A stretch of DNA of 15,949 nt from HRBIN24 sp035574155 (GTDB taxonomy: Bacteria > Chloroflexota > Dehalococcoidia > SM23-28-2 > HRBIN24): NCBI GenBank assembly GCA_035574155.1, contig DATLZD010000023.1, positions 1 to 15,949 on the forward strand, in the 5' to 3' direction. Shown in pieces: positions 1-7,780 of this stretch. The notes under the pieces are model-generated. The model did no database searches. It was given only the letters and a program-made list of their open reading frames with translations, and was not told the DNA's origin. The stretch's first letter is position 1. Each line of letters opens with the position of its first letter. The position numbers were made by a program, and so were the translations under genes.

Positions 1-305
1 CGCCGCAGGGACACGTAGCGCGCCTCGGACTCGGCCAGACGTGCCGGCGTCCCGCCGTTGAGGTCGTAGAGCTGGAAGCGGACGCGGGCACCCAGGACCG
101 GCACCTGCTCACGATCCAGCAGCCCCACCTGCAGGCGGTTCTCCCCCACCGCCAGGGCATGGTTCACCAGAACCGGCGAGATCTCCGCCTGGCGCAAGGT
201 GACGCGCCAGAAGTCAGGGTCATTGGGATCGGGGGCCCGCTGGCCGCCGCAGGCCGCAGCCAGCAGGGGGATGAGGAGCAGGGGCACCGCCAGGAACTTC
301 CTCAC
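1..305 (-). CDS. Lipoprotein of unknown function, N-terminal part (cut by window edge)
   Basis: Reading leftward from a GTG at 303-305, the first 101 codons are open to the window edge. The protein starts with two basic residues, then a hydrophobic stretch ending in a lipobox (LAAAC at about residues 16-20) followed by GG. This is a typical type II signal peptide, so the mature protein should be lipid-anchored outside the cytoplasmic membrane. The visible mature part begins with FWRVTLRQAEISP and contains VGENRLQVGLLD and a predicted beta-rich segment, which suggests a small beta-sandwich domain of the kind seen in extracytoplasmic lipoproteins. I do not recognise the family. The GTG start is supported by a GGCGAGG-like ribosome site just upstream and a candidate promoter at 325-353. 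The gene is divergent from nadE. Confidence 0.75.
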   Translation of the reverse strand, partial: MRKFLAVPLLLIPLLAAACGGQRAPDPNDPDFWRVTLRQAEISPVLVNHALAVGENRLQVGLLDREQVPVLGARVRFQLYDLNGGTPARLAESEARYVSLR

Positions 306-324
306 ACCGCCTCGCCCATCGTGA

Positions 325-353
325 AGGTTATCACCATGCCCCCCACGAGTCCA
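325..353 (-). promoter_or_regulatory. Candidate promoter of the lipoprotein gene
   Basis: On the minus strand a -35 like TGGACT (348-353) and an extended -10 TGATAACCT (hexamer TAACCT at 325-330) are 17 bases apart. The same GGTGATAACCT string lies upstream of the flippase gene at 5178-5188. Transcription would start near 318, giving a leader of about 13 bases. Confidence 0.4.
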
Positions 354-389
354 TACGCGCGGGCGGCCCCGGCGGTTCCCCCGCTCAAA

Positions 390-419
390 TTGACCGCTGC
401 GGCAGGCCGATGCTACCTT
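390..419 (+). promoter_or_regulatory. Candidate promoter of nadE
   Basis: A -35 of TTGACC (390-395) and a -10 of TACCTT (414-419), with TG one base before it, are 18 bases apart. The predicted transcript start is near 426. This lies downstream of the ATG at 410, so it supports the TTG at 443 as the true nadE start. Confidence 0.55.
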
Positions 420-442
420 TGGGGCAGCGAGGGGAGACAGCT

Positions 443-2185
443 TTGCGCAGCCTCCGCATCGGCCTGGCCCAGATAAACACCACCGTCGGCGACCTGGACG
501 GCAACGTCCGCAAGATCGTGCGCTACGTGGACGAGGCCCGCCGCCTGGGGGTGGACATCGTCGCCTTCCATGAGCTGGCCATCACCGGCTACCCGCCCGA
601 GGACCTGCTGCTGCGGCCCCGCTTCGTGCGCGACAACCTGGAGGCCCTCCAGGAGGTGGTAGCCGCCTGTCGGGGCATCACCGCCGTGGTGGGCTTCGTG
701 GACCACCCTGCCGGGCGCGGCGAACTGGACGACGACATCTACAACGCCGCCGCCATCATCCATGACGGCCGACTGGCCGCCGTCTACCACAAGCAGCACC
801 TGCCCAACTACGGGGTGTTCGACGAGGAACGCTACTTCCAGGCCGGGAGGGAGTCGCCCGTCTTCACCGTGGCAGGGGTGGCGGTGGGGGTGAGCATCTG
901 CGAGGACATCTGGTACCCGGGCGACCCCACCCGTAGCCAGGCCCTGGCCGGGGCCCAGGTCATCGTAAACATTAACGGCTCCCCCTACCACCGGGCCAAG
1001 CGGCTCTTTCGTCAGCAGATGCTGGCCACCCGCGCCTCCGATTACGGCGTGGCTGTGTGTTATGTCAACCAAGTCGGGGGGCAGGACGAGCTGGTGTTCG
1101 ACGGCGGTAGCATGGTCCTGGACGCCCAGGGCAGGCTGGTGGCGCGGGCGGCCATGTTCCAGGAGGAGCTGCTGGTCTGCGACCTGAACGTGGCCGAGGT
1201 GGTGCGCATGCGCCTGCATGACCCGCGCCGACGAAGGGAGCGCCGGCAGGCCGAGCTGCGGGTGCCCACCTATCATCTGTCCTCGGAGCCTTTCGTGCGC
1301 GACAAGCCGCCCCTGGAGGGCCGCATCGCCCCGGCCCCCGATGGCGAGGCCGAGGTCTACCAGGCGCTGGTGCTGGGCACCCGCGACTACGTAGTCAAGA
1401 CGGGCTTCCAGCAGGTGCTGGTGGCCATGTCAGGGGGCATCGATTCCAGCCTGGTGGCCTGCATCGCCGCCGACGCCCTGGGGCCGGAGAACGTCACCGG
1501 CGTCAGCATGCCATCGCGCTACTCGTCGGAGGGGTCCATCCGCGACGCCAAGGCTCTGGCCCAGAACTTGGGCATCCGCTTCCTGGTCATCCCCATTGAG
1601 CCGGCCCATCAGGCCTACCTGGACATGCTGGCCCCGGCCTTCGCCGGCACCGAACCGGGGGTGGCCGAGGAGAACATCCAGGCCCGCATCCGAGGCAACA
1701 TCATCATGGCCCTGTCCAACAAGTTCGGTGCTCTGGTGCTGACCTGCGGCAACAAGTCGGAGCTGGCCACCGGCTACGCCACCCTCTACGGGGACATGGC
1801 TGGGGGCTTTGCCGTCATCAAGGACGTGCCCAAGACGTTGGTCTACCGCCTGGCCCGCTACCGCAACTCTCTCTCGCCCGTGATCCCCGAGGAGGTGTTC
1901 ACCAAGCCACCCTCGGCCGAGCTGAAGCCCGGCCAGGTGGACCAGGACACCCTGCCCCCTTACGACGTGCTGGACGGCATCCTGGAGGCCTACGTGGAGC
2001 AGGAGAAGAGCATCGAGGAGATAGTGGCCCTGGGCTACGACTACGAGACCGTGGCCCGGGTCCTGCGCATGGTGGACCGCAACGAGTACAAGCGGCGGCA
2101 GGCCCCGCCGGGCATCAAGATAACGCCCCGGGCCTTTGGCCGCGACTGGCGGCTGCCCATCGCCCACCGTTACCAGGCCTACTGA
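443..2185 (+). CDS. nadE: Glutamine-dependent NAD+ synthetase
   Basis: This enzyme catalyses the last step of NAD biosynthesis, converting deamido-NAD, ATP and glutamine to NAD+ in the cytoplasm. The N-terminal half is a nitrilase-type glutaminase domain with a Glu-Lys-Cys triad visible as E44 (FHELAITGYP), K117 (YHKQHLPNYGVFDE) and C153 (SICEDIW). The C-terminal half is the synthetase domain, with the PP-loop SGGIDSS at 330-336 and the family-typical ending KPPSAELKPGQ and YKRRQAPPGIK. At 580 aa it is full length for the two-domain type. A longer frame opens at ATG 410, but TTG 443 has an AGGGGAG ribosome site at 430-436, and the -10 element overlaps the region after 410. The first residues RSLRIGLAQINTTVGDL match where family members normally begin. 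The HAD gene follows 45 bases downstream and is probably co-transcribed. Confidence 0.96.
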   Translation: MRSLRIGLAQINTTVGDLDGNVRKIVRYVDEARRLGVDIVAFHELAITGYPPEDLLLRPRFVRDNLEALQEVVAACRGITAVVGFVDHPAGRGELDDDIYNAAAIIHDGRLAAVYHKQHLPNYGVFDEERYFQAGRESPVFTVAGVAVGVSICEDIWYPGDPTRSQALAGAQVIVNINGSPYHRAKRLFRQQMLATRASDYGVAVCYVNQVGGQDELVFDGGSMVLDAQGRLVARAAMFQEELLVCDLNVAEVVRMRLHDPRRRRERRQAELRVPTYHLSSEPFVRDKPPLEGRIAPAPDGEAEVYQALVLGTRDYVVKTGFQQVLVAMSGGIDSSLVACIAADALGPENVTGVSMPSRYSSEGSIRDAKALAQNLGIRFLVIPIEPAHQAYLDMLAPAFAGTEPGVAEENIQARIRGNIIMALSNKFGALVLTCGNKSELATGYATLYGDMAGGFAVIKDVPKTLVYRLARYRNSLSPVIPEEVFTKPPSAELKPGQVDQDTLPPYDVLDGILEAYVEQEKSIEEIVALGYDYETVARVLRMVDRNEYKRRQAPPGIKITPRAFGRDWRLPIAHRYQAY

Positions 2186-2230
2186 TGCCCCTGGACGAAG
2201 GCAGTAAAGGCTGCCATCATCGAACTCGGG

Positions 2231-2842
2231 ATGATCGAGGCCGTCTTCTTCGACTTCGGCGGCGTCATCGCCAGGCTGGACCGGGAGCACACCCGCGCCC
2301 TGGAGGAGAAATACGGGCTGCCCCGGGGCGGCCTGCTGGACGCCCTATACGGGATCCCCGAATGGGTGGAGGCCGAGACGGGCCGCCTCCCCGAGGAGGA
2401 GTGGCTGCGGGCCGTCCTGCGCAGGCTGGAGGAGATGGCTGGCCACCCCATCGAGGGCATCACCCAGGAGTGGCAGATTGTATGGCGCCAGATGGACGAG
2501 GAGATGCTCGACCTGGTGCGGAGGCTGCGGGGCCGCTACCGGGTCGGCCTCATCTCCAACTCCACGCCCAGGCTCGAGCGGGAGATCCTCTCCGCCAACG
2601 GCATCGCTGACCTGTTCGAGGTGGTGGTCAACTCGGCCCGGGTCGGCATCGCCAAGCCCGACCCGCGCATCTTCCTCACCGCCGCCGAGCGCATGGGGGT
2701 GCCGCCCCAGCGCTGCCTGCACATCGACGACCTGCTCCAGAACGTGCAGGGGGCACGGCAGGCAGGCTTCCAGGCCATACTCCACCGGGGCGACTTCCTC
2801 ACCACCGTGGCCGCCCTCCGCGGCCTCGGGGTGGAAGTCTAG
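2231..2842 (+). CDS. HAD-superfamily hydrolase (YihX-like group)
   Basis: A 203-aa soluble haloacid dehalogenase-fold hydrolase, probably a small-molecule phosphatase. Motif I is FFDFGGVI with nucleophile D8; the second Asp of the usual DxD is Gly, as in YihX-like and epoxide-hydrolase N-terminal-domain relatives. A helical cap follows at about residues 15-95. Motif II is LISNST (S111), motif III is K142 in GIAKPDPRIF, and motif IV is HIDDLLQN with D166/D167. The substrate cannot be told from sequence. The Gly at the second motif I position is a caution, because that residue is the general acid in many HAD phosphatases. Start ATG 2231 has only a weak ribosome site (GGG directly upstream). It lies 45 bases after nadE on the same strand. 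Its TAG stop overlaps the stop of the convergent ADP-ribosylglycohydrolase gene by 4 bases. Confidence 0.9.
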   Translation: MIEAVFFDFGGVIARLDREHTRALEEKYGLPRGGLLDALYGIPEWVEAETGRLPEEEWLRAVLRRLEEMAGHPIEGITQEWQIVWRQMDEEMLDLVRRLRGRYRVGLISNSTPRLEREILSANGIADLFEVVVNSARVGIAKPDPRIFLTAAERMGVPPQRCLHIDDLLQNVQGARQAGFQAILHRGDFLTTVAALRGLGVEV

Positions 2843-3756
2843 ACGCCGGCCTCAGCCAGGCGATAGAGGCGCTCGGCCAGCTCCAGACAGCGCCCCACGT
2901 CGGGCACGCGGCTGGCCCACAGCCCTGGCACCGCCTCCAGCCCCAGGTAGGCGCCCATTAGGGCCCCGGCCACCGCGCCATTGGTGTCGGTATCGCCGCC
3001 CAGGTTCACCACGGCCACTAGGGCATCGTAGAAGTTGTCATGGTGCCACCAGGCCCACAGGGCGCATTCGAGGGTGTCCAGCACGAAACCGCTAGTGGCC
3101 ACCTCTTCCTCGTCTTTGAAGGGAACCGAGCGCACCCGCTCCAGCAGCTCGGCGGGAGAGTGGGAGAGCACCTCCATGGCATAGCCCACCGCCGCCTCTT
3201 TGTCCTCGCCCCGCAGCACGCGGGCCAGCACCACGTTGAAGAAGGCGCACGCCGCCCGTGCCAGATGGTTGGGGTGGGTGACCCGCGACTGCTCGTGGCT
3301 GAAGCCGATGACGGCGTCGATGTCGCGGTAATAGCGCAGGGCGATGGGCGCACAGCGCATCAGGGAGCCGTTGCCGGCCGTAAAGGGGGCGTGCTGCACC
3401 TCCACCCGCTCGACGGCCTCGCGCCAGTGGACCCCCTGGTCCACCAGCTCCAGCACCCGGCGAGTGTGGACACCCACGTCGGGAGGGTTGCCGCGGAACC
3501 AGGTCAGCAGCCGCAGCACGAAGTCGTCGGCGTCGAAGTGGCCCACCTCGGCCAGGCTCTCGGCCAGGGCCAACGCCTGGGCGGTGTCGTCGGTGGTGGA
3601 CCCGGCCGGCAGCCAGCCATCTACCATCTCACGCAAGACACCGTAGCGCTGTCGTATCTCATGTCTCGGTAACCCCTCCACCGGCATCCCCAGAGCATCT
3701 CCCACAGCCAGCCCCACCAGGCAGCCCTGAAAGCGGCGTAGCCTGTCCGTCTGCAT
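2839..3756 (-). CDS. ADP-ribosylglycohydrolase family protein (DraG-like)
   Basis: A 305-aa cytoplasmic protein of the ADP-ribosylglycohydrolase/DraG family, which removes ADP-ribose from proteins or small molecules using a two-metal centre. Visible motifs are GLAVGDALGMPVEG (15-28), the metal-binding STTDDT (53-58), NGSLMRCAPIAL in the middle, and VNLGGDTDTNG near the C terminus (GGDTDT at 253-258). All the usual metal ligands appear present, so it should be active; the target is unknown because no partner ADP-ribosyltransferase is in the window. The frame is open up to 3846, but the ATG at 3756 has a strong GGGAGGA ribosome site, and QTDRLRRFQGCLVGLAVGDALG is where the family begins. It follows the flippase gene by 44 bases on the same strand and may share its transcript. 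Confidence 0.92.
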   Translation of the reverse strand: MQTDRLRRFQGCLVGLAVGDALGMPVEGLPRHEIRQRYGVLREMVDGWLPAGSTTDDTAQALALAESLAEVGHFDADDFVLRLLTWFRGNPPDVGVHTRRVLELVDQGVHWREAVERVEVQHAPFTAGNGSLMRCAPIALRYYRDIDAVIGFSHEQSRVTHPNHLARAACAFFNVVLARVLRGEDKEAAVGYAMEVLSHSPAELLERVRSVPFKDEEEVATSGFVLDTLECALWAWWHHDNFYDALVAVVNLGGDTDTNGAVAGALMGAYLGLEAVPGLWASRVPDVGRCLELAERLYRLAEAGV

Positions 3757-3800
3757 GCTTCCTCCCGCAGTAGCGGCCCTTACTGGGGCGGGGACCGCCC

Positions 3801-5147
3801 TCAGAGCTCCGGCCGCGCCCGCAGCCGCCGCCACAGCGCCGACCACACCTGTCGCACCATCTCCACGTCGCTGGCGCTGGGTCCCAGCAGGCCAGACAGG
3901 GGCTGGCCGGACACTCTCCTGTAAAAGAAGAGTGCGGCTGCCAGCCCAGTGTTATACGCCAGAGAGGAAGCGATGGCCGCTCCCGGCACCTCCAGCCAGG
4001 GGATCAGGGCCACGTCCAGGACGACGGTGGCCAGAAGGGCCGCCAGCACCGCCGCCGTCTGGTAGAGGGGCCTCCCCCGGCCATATAGGTATGACCCCAG
4101 CACGATGGTGACGCCATTGGCTACGGACCCAGGCAGCAGCAACAGGAGCGGGACCACCGAGGCCCGGAACTCGGGACCGAACAGGAGGGTCACCAGCAGC
4201 GGCGAGACAGCCGCCAGGGCCGCCGCTCCCCCCATGCTCACAAGGAAGGTGCTGCGGGCCGCCGACTGGGCGAGGGCCGTGGCCTCCCCTCGTCCCATGC
4301 CCGACAGCCGCGGCAGCAGGACATAGGAGACGGCGCTGGCCAGCCACCATAGGCTCTCGGCCAGGCCCACGGCCACGGCATAGTGGCCCACCGCCGCGCG
4401 CCCGGCGAAGGCACCCACCAGGTAGTGGTCCAGGCGGTAGTTGAGCAGTTGGGCCAGGTTCCCCAACTGCCCTTGCACGCCGTAGCGGACCTGGTCGCGC
4501 AGGGCCACCCACGGCCGGTGAAGAACCTCGCCCCAGCGCAGGCGCCAGGGCCCCAGGAGGACCAGGGCTATCGCGTCGGCCAGGACGAAGGACCCAACCC
4601 AGGAGGCAACGGCCGCAAAGACGTCTAGGCGCCCCAGCGCCCACAGGGCCCCCAGGGACACCACCGAGCTGGTCCCTTGGGACGCTCCGGCCAGGAAGAT
4701 GGCGCCGAACCGCTCCTGTCCCTGCAGAAGGGCCACCAGGAACAGGTAGGCCAGCAGGGCCGGCACGGCCGGCACGTAGAGCCAAAAGGCGCGACCGCTG
4801 ACGAAGGCGTCGGGGGCATGCACGAAGGCGAAGAGGGCGACACCCAGGCCCCAGAGCAGGGTCACCGCCGACCAGAGGCAGAGGGCACCACCCAGCAGCC
4901 GCTCGAGGGGATAGGCGCCGCGGTTCAGGTAATAGACGCTTGCCGGCCCCACCCCCAGGTTGGCCACGCCTGCCGCTACCAGCACCGAGGTGTAGAAGAG
5001 GGAGTAGGTGCCCAGGCCGGCGTCGCCCAGGGCCTGGGCCAGCAACACCCGCACCACGAAGGCCAGGCCATAGGAGGCCACCTGCGACAGGAACATGAGG
5101 TTGACGCTGGCCAGAAGGCCCCAACGTTGGCCACGCCTGGCAGCCAT
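3801..5147 (-). CDS. Oligosaccharide flippase family membrane protein (Wzx/MATE-like)
   Basis: A 448-aa very hydrophobic protein with about 12 predicted membrane spans running from LLASVNLMFLSQVASYGLAF at the N terminus to the last span near LAYNTGLAAALFFY. Length, span pattern, and small charged loops such as LNYRLDHYLVGAFAGRAAVGHYAVA fit the polysaccharide-biosynthesis flippase family (MOP exporters), which move lipid-linked sugars across the cytoplasmic membrane. No glycosyltransferases or other envelope-sugar genes are nearby, so the cargo is unknown. Start ATG 5147 has a GGAGGGG ribosome site; a short basic tail RRLRARPEL ends the protein. The gene is divergent from tldD across 128 bases that carry two back-to-back candidate promoters. 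Confidence 0.88.
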   Translation of the reverse strand: MAARRGQRWGLLASVNLMFLSQVASYGLAFVVRVLLAQALGDAGLGTYSLFYTSVLVAAGVANLGVGPASVYYLNRGAYPLERLLGGALCLWSAVTLLWGLGVALFAFVHAPDAFVSGRAFWLYVPAVPALLAYLFLVALLQGQERFGAIFLAGASQGTSSVVSLGALWALGRLDVFAAVASWVGSFVLADAIALVLLGPWRLRWGEVLHRPWVALRDQVRYGVQGQLGNLAQLLNYRLDHYLVGAFAGRAAVGHYAVAVGLAESLWWLASAVSYVLLPRLSGMGRGEATALAQSAARSTFLVSMGGAAALAAVSPLLVTLLFGPEFRASVVPLLLLLPGSVANGVTIVLGSYLYGRGRPLYQTAAVLAALLATVVLDVALIPWLEVPGAAIASSLAYNTGLAAALFFYRRVSGQPLSGLLGPSASDVEMVRQVWSALWRRLRARPEL

Positions 5148-5177
5148 CGCCCCTCCGCCTAACTCCGGCTGCAGGGC

Positions 5178-5206
5178 AGGTTATCACCGGCAGCGCCTTC
5201 CGTCAC
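5178..5206 (-). promoter_or_regulatory. Candidate promoter of the flippase gene
   Basis: On the minus strand a -35 like GTGACG (5201-5206) and an extended -10 TGATAACCT (hexamer TAACCT 5178-5183) are 17 bases apart. The -10 region is the same 11-mer, GGTGATAACCT, as in front of the lipoprotein gene. Confidence 0.35.
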
Positions 5207-5216
5207 CTGCGTCGGC

Positions 5217-5246
5217 TAGACCCAGGCGAAGGGCCACGGCTACAAT
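5217..5246 (+). promoter_or_regulatory. Candidate promoter of the tldD cluster
   Basis: A -10 of TACAAT (5241-5246) is preceded by TAGACC (5217-5222) with an 18-base spacer. The predicted transcript start lies near 5253, giving a leader of about 23 bases before the tldD ATG. Confidence 0.5.
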
Positions 5247-5275
5247 GGCCCCAGAGCACCCGCGAGAGAAAGCCC

Positions 5276-6844
5276 ATGGCCCAACGTCCGGACATCGGCC
5301 TGATAGAGCAGGTCCGGTCAGCCGTCCACGAGCTGCTGGCCTCCTACCCGCGCAGCAAGGCCCACTGCCGCTACGCGGATGTGCGCATCGAGGTGTCCGA
5401 GGGGAAGGCGGCCGTGGCCGAGAACGGCATGGACAAGTTCAGCGCGGAGGACTATGGACTCTCCTTCGGCGTGCGGGCCATCGCCGGCGAACGGGTGGCC
5501 GCGGCGGGCTACTTCGGCCAGCAATTGGGCGCCCGCGACGTGCCGCAGCTGCTGGAGCGGCTGCGGGAGGGGCTCGATCACGCCTACGAGCGCGCCCTCT
5601 GGAACGCCCGCCAGAAGGCCGCCGCCCGGGACGAGTTCCCGGACCTGGGCAGCAGCCTCTATGACCTGGCCCTGGCCCCCATCGAGGCCCGCACCGACAC
5701 GGTGCCCGCCCGCTACGAGATAGACCCCCGTCAGGTCCCCCTGTCGGAGGTGGTGGCCTACGTGCGCGACGTCTCCCGACGGGTCCAGGGCATCGGGTCG
5801 CAGGTGGTCTACAACTACATCGGCGCTGAGACCCACCTGGAGCGCATCCTCTTCGTCAGCTCCGAGGGGGCCAACATCGACCAGACCTGGGCCATCACCC
5901 AGGGCACTTGCTTCGTGGTGGCGCAGGGCCCCGACGCCCACCAGGAGCTCTACGACTTCACCGGTCACCAGCGCGGGTGGGAGGTCATCACCAGCGGGGT
6001 GGACGAGCCCTTCATCCGTTTCCCGCCCCTGGACGAGTTCTCGCTGGCCCTGGCGCGGGACACGGTGGAGCTGGCCTCGGCGCCGCCCCTTCCCGCCACC
6101 GACCGGGAGGTGGTGGTGGTCACCGACCCCCACTACAACGCCCTGGTGTGCCACGAGGTGGTGGGGCACCCCTCGGAGCTGGACCGGGCCCTCAAACTGG
6201 AGACGGGATACGCCGGGCGCTCCTGGTTCCTGAAGACGCTGCGCGATAGCCAGGTGGGCAGGCAGGTGGGGTCGCCCCTCCTCTCGGCCTTCTCCGACCC
6301 CACCATGGACGGCTTCGGCCACTACCTGTATGACGATGAGGGGACGCCCGCCCGCCGTGTATACCACATACGCAACGGCATCTACGAGGAGTTCCTCAAC
6401 TCGCGCCAGACGGCGGCCATCGTGGGCGCCGCCCCCAACGGTCACTACAAGGCCACCGACGCCTACCTGGTGCCGCTCATCCGCATGTCCAACACCGCCT
6501 TTGCCCCCGGCGACCGCGACCCCCAGGACATCATCCGCGAGGTCGACCGCGGCTACTACGTGGTCGGGCACCGCATCCCCTCGGTGGCCGAGTCGCGGGA
6601 GAACTTCCGTATCACGGCCATGAAGGTCTACGAGATCCGTGACGGCAAGCTGGGGCAGCTCTACCGGGACGGGGGCCTCGTGTCCGACAGCCGCGACTTC
6701 TTCATGAACGTGGACGCCGTGGGCAACGACTTCCGTCTTTTCGCCATCCCCAACTGCGGCAAGGGGCAGCCCATGCAGACCAAGCGCATGAGCAACGGCG
6801 GCCCCACCCTGCGCAGCCGCGCCAGGCTCAGCGGCGCCCGGTGA
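5276..6844 (+). CDS. tldD: TldD metalloprotease subunit
   Basis: A 522-aa cytoplasmic zinc-dependent protease subunit. TldD forms a heterodimer with TldE/PmbA; in E. coli the pair digests unfolded peptides, matures microcin B17 and degrades the CcdA antitoxin. The catalytic HExxxH motif is HEVVGH (293-298), followed by PSELDRALKLETGYAG, a TldD signature. Other family landmarks are LNSRQTAA, NGHYKATDAYLVP and the C-terminal NCGKGQPMQ with a following GGP. The length is slightly above the usual 480 or so. ATG 5276 has only a weak GAGAGAAAG ribosome site but sits correctly behind a TACAAT promoter element. It heads a plus-strand cluster, with its partner tldE four genes downstream at 9096. Confidence 0.94.
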   Translation: MAQRPDIGLIEQVRSAVHELLASYPRSKAHCRYADVRIEVSEGKAAVAENGMDKFSAEDYGLSFGVRAIAGERVAAAGYFGQQLGARDVPQLLERLREGLDHAYERALWNARQKAAARDEFPDLGSSLYDLALAPIEARTDTVPARYEIDPRQVPLSEVVAYVRDVSRRVQGIGSQVVYNYIGAETHLERILFVSSEGANIDQTWAITQGTCFVVAQGPDAHQELYDFTGHQRGWEVITSGVDEPFIRFPPLDEFSLALARDTVELASAPPLPATDREVVVVTDPHYNALVCHEVVGHPSELDRALKLETGYAGRSWFLKTLRDSQVGRQVGSPLLSAFSDPTMDGFGHYLYDDEGTPARRVYHIRNGIYEEFLNSRQTAAIVGAAPNGHYKATDAYLVPLIRMSNTAFAPGDRDPQDIIREVDRGYYVVGHRIPSVAESRENFRITAMKVYEIRDGKLGQLYRDGGLVSDSRDFFMNVDAVGNDFRLFAIPNCGKGQPMQTKRMSNGGPTLRSRARLSGAR

Positions 6845-6849
6845 CCAAG

Positions 6850-7176
6850 ATGGGACGGCGGCAGGAAAAGGCGGACCACCACCTGGCCCAGGGCGACCTG
6901 CTCCACGCCTCCGAGAAAGGGTGGGGCTCCACTGCCCAGATGGTCAAGGCAGTGGCCGAACGCCGTGGCTGGCCCCACAACGGCCACCGCCAGCCCTTAG
7001 AACCGGTGAGGCGCCTGGTGGAAGAGACGGGAGACCATGGTATCCGCGAGCTGGTCCTGACGGCCAACGCCCTCCATGCCAACTTCTACGGGGGCTGGCT
7101 CACTAGGGAGGACGCGGAGCTGGGGCTGGACAGGGCCCGCCAGCTGCTGGAGCGGCTGCGGCCCCCGCTGCCCTAG
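6850..7176 (+). CDS. PaREP1-like small helical protein
   Basis: A 108-aa, probably all-helical soluble protein. Segments ADHHLAQGDLLHASEKGWGS (8-27), RGWPHNGHRQ (39-48) and TANALHANFYGGWLT (71-85) match my memory of the PaREP1/PaREP8 family, known mainly from archaea and some thermophilic or Chloroflexota bacteria; no biochemical function is established. I recall PaREP1 being placed near HEPN-type folds, but no RxxxxH nuclease motif is visible here. The frame also allows GTG 6841, which would overlap the tldD stop as GTGA. ATG 6850 has a better ribosome site (GGTGA five bases upstream, made by the end of tldD). The gene is clearly part of the tldD transcript. Confidence 0.72.
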   Translation: MGRRQEKADHHLAQGDLLHASEKGWGSTAQMVKAVAERRGWPHNGHRQPLEPVRRLVEETGDHGIRELVLTANALHANFYGGWLTREDAELGLDRARQLLERLRPPLP

Positions 7177-7215
7177 GGCGAACGTTAGCGAGGAGAGGAA
7201 CAAGGAGGTGCCAGC

Positions 7216-7749
7216 ATGACACAGGTGCAGGAGCGACCGGGAGCGGTGACCTTCCGCGGCAACCCCCTCACCCTGCTGGGGCCGGACCTAAAGGTGGGCG
7301 AGAAGGCCCCTGACTTCCGCCTGGTGGACCTGGAGCTGCGACCGGTAACGCTGCAGGACTTCGCCGGCAAGACCCTTCTGCTGACGGTGGCCCTCTCCCA
7401 GGACACCCCCGTCTGCGATATGCAGGGCAAGCGGTTCAACGAGCTGGCCACCCAGGTGTCGGAGGACGTGGTCATCGCCAACGTGACGGTAGACCTGCCC
7501 TTCGCCCTTCGGCGCTGGTGCGGGGCCAACGGCGTCGACCGTATCAGGGTCCTCAGCGACTACCAGGAGCGGGACTTCGGCCTCAAGTACGGCATCCTCA
7601 TTAAGGAGCTGAAGCTGCTGGCCCGCTCGGTGTGGATCATCGACAGGGACGGGGTCATCCGCTACAAGGAGATCGTGCCCGAGGTGACCCAGGAGCCCAA
7701 CTACCAGGCCGCCCTGGACGCCCTCCAGCAGGTGGTCAAGGGCGACTAA
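7216..7749 (+). CDS. tpx: Thiol peroxidase, atypical 2-Cys peroxiredoxin
   Basis: A 177-aa thioredoxin-fold peroxidase that reduces hydrogen peroxide and organic hydroperoxides, normally recycled by thioredoxin. The protein opens with VTFRGNPLTLLGPDLKVGEKAPDF, typical of Tpx. The active site TPVCD gives peroxidatic Cys67 with Thr64 in the conserved TxxC spacing; Cys102 in RRWCGANG is the expected resolving cysteine (35 residues away, 34 in E. coli Tpx). IRVLSDYQERDFGLKYG is another Tpx hallmark. The usual SLDTPVC is SQDTPVC here. It has an excellent AAGGAGGTG ribosome site at 7202-7210. It sits 39 bases after the PaREP1-like gene on the same strand, inside the tldD-tldE cluster. Protein length is slightly above the usual 165-170. 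Confidence 0.94.
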   Translation: MTQVQERPGAVTFRGNPLTLLGPDLKVGEKAPDFRLVDLELRPVTLQDFAGKTLLLTVALSQDTPVCDMQGKRFNELATQVSEDVVIANVTVDLPFALRRWCGANGVDRIRVLSDYQERDFGLKYGILIKELKLLARSVWIIDRDGVIRYKEIVPEVTQEPNYQAALDALQQVVKGD

Positions 7750-7765
7750 TTTTAAAAAGGGAGCA

Positions 7766-7772
7766 CCTGAGG
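7766..7772 (+). repeat. Left copy of 7-bp direct repeat flanking the HEPN gene
   Basis: CCTGAGG lies between the tpx stop and the HEPN start and recurs at 9090-9096. Its GAGG also serves as the likely ribosome site of the HEPN gene, eight bases before ATG 7781. It resembles an insertion footprint but is short enough to be chance. Confidence 0.35.
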
Positions 7773-7780
7773 CTTGGTGG

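Noticed and set aside
302..388. A 28-codon minus-strand frame from TTG 388 whose TGA overlaps the lipoprotein GTG as GTGA
   Set aside because: The coupling-like overlap is tempting, but the predicted transcript start near 318 lies after its start codon and it has no clear ribosome site.
413..1276. Long antisense frame opposite nadE (287 codons), and similar long frames opposite tldD, tldE and the ROK gene
   Set aside because: High GC makes stop codons rare; these are mirror frames of well-supported genes, have low-complexity composition and show no family motifs.
3757..3846. N-terminal extension of the ADP-ribosylglycohydrolase
   Set aside because: The 30 extra residues are Ala-rich, overlap the end of the flippase gene, and are bypassed by a strong ribosome site in front of ATG 3756.
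5178..5188. GGTGATAACCT as a Fur-type operator half site
   Set aside because: It lacks the second half and sits exactly where a -10 element is expected, so a promoter reading is simpler.
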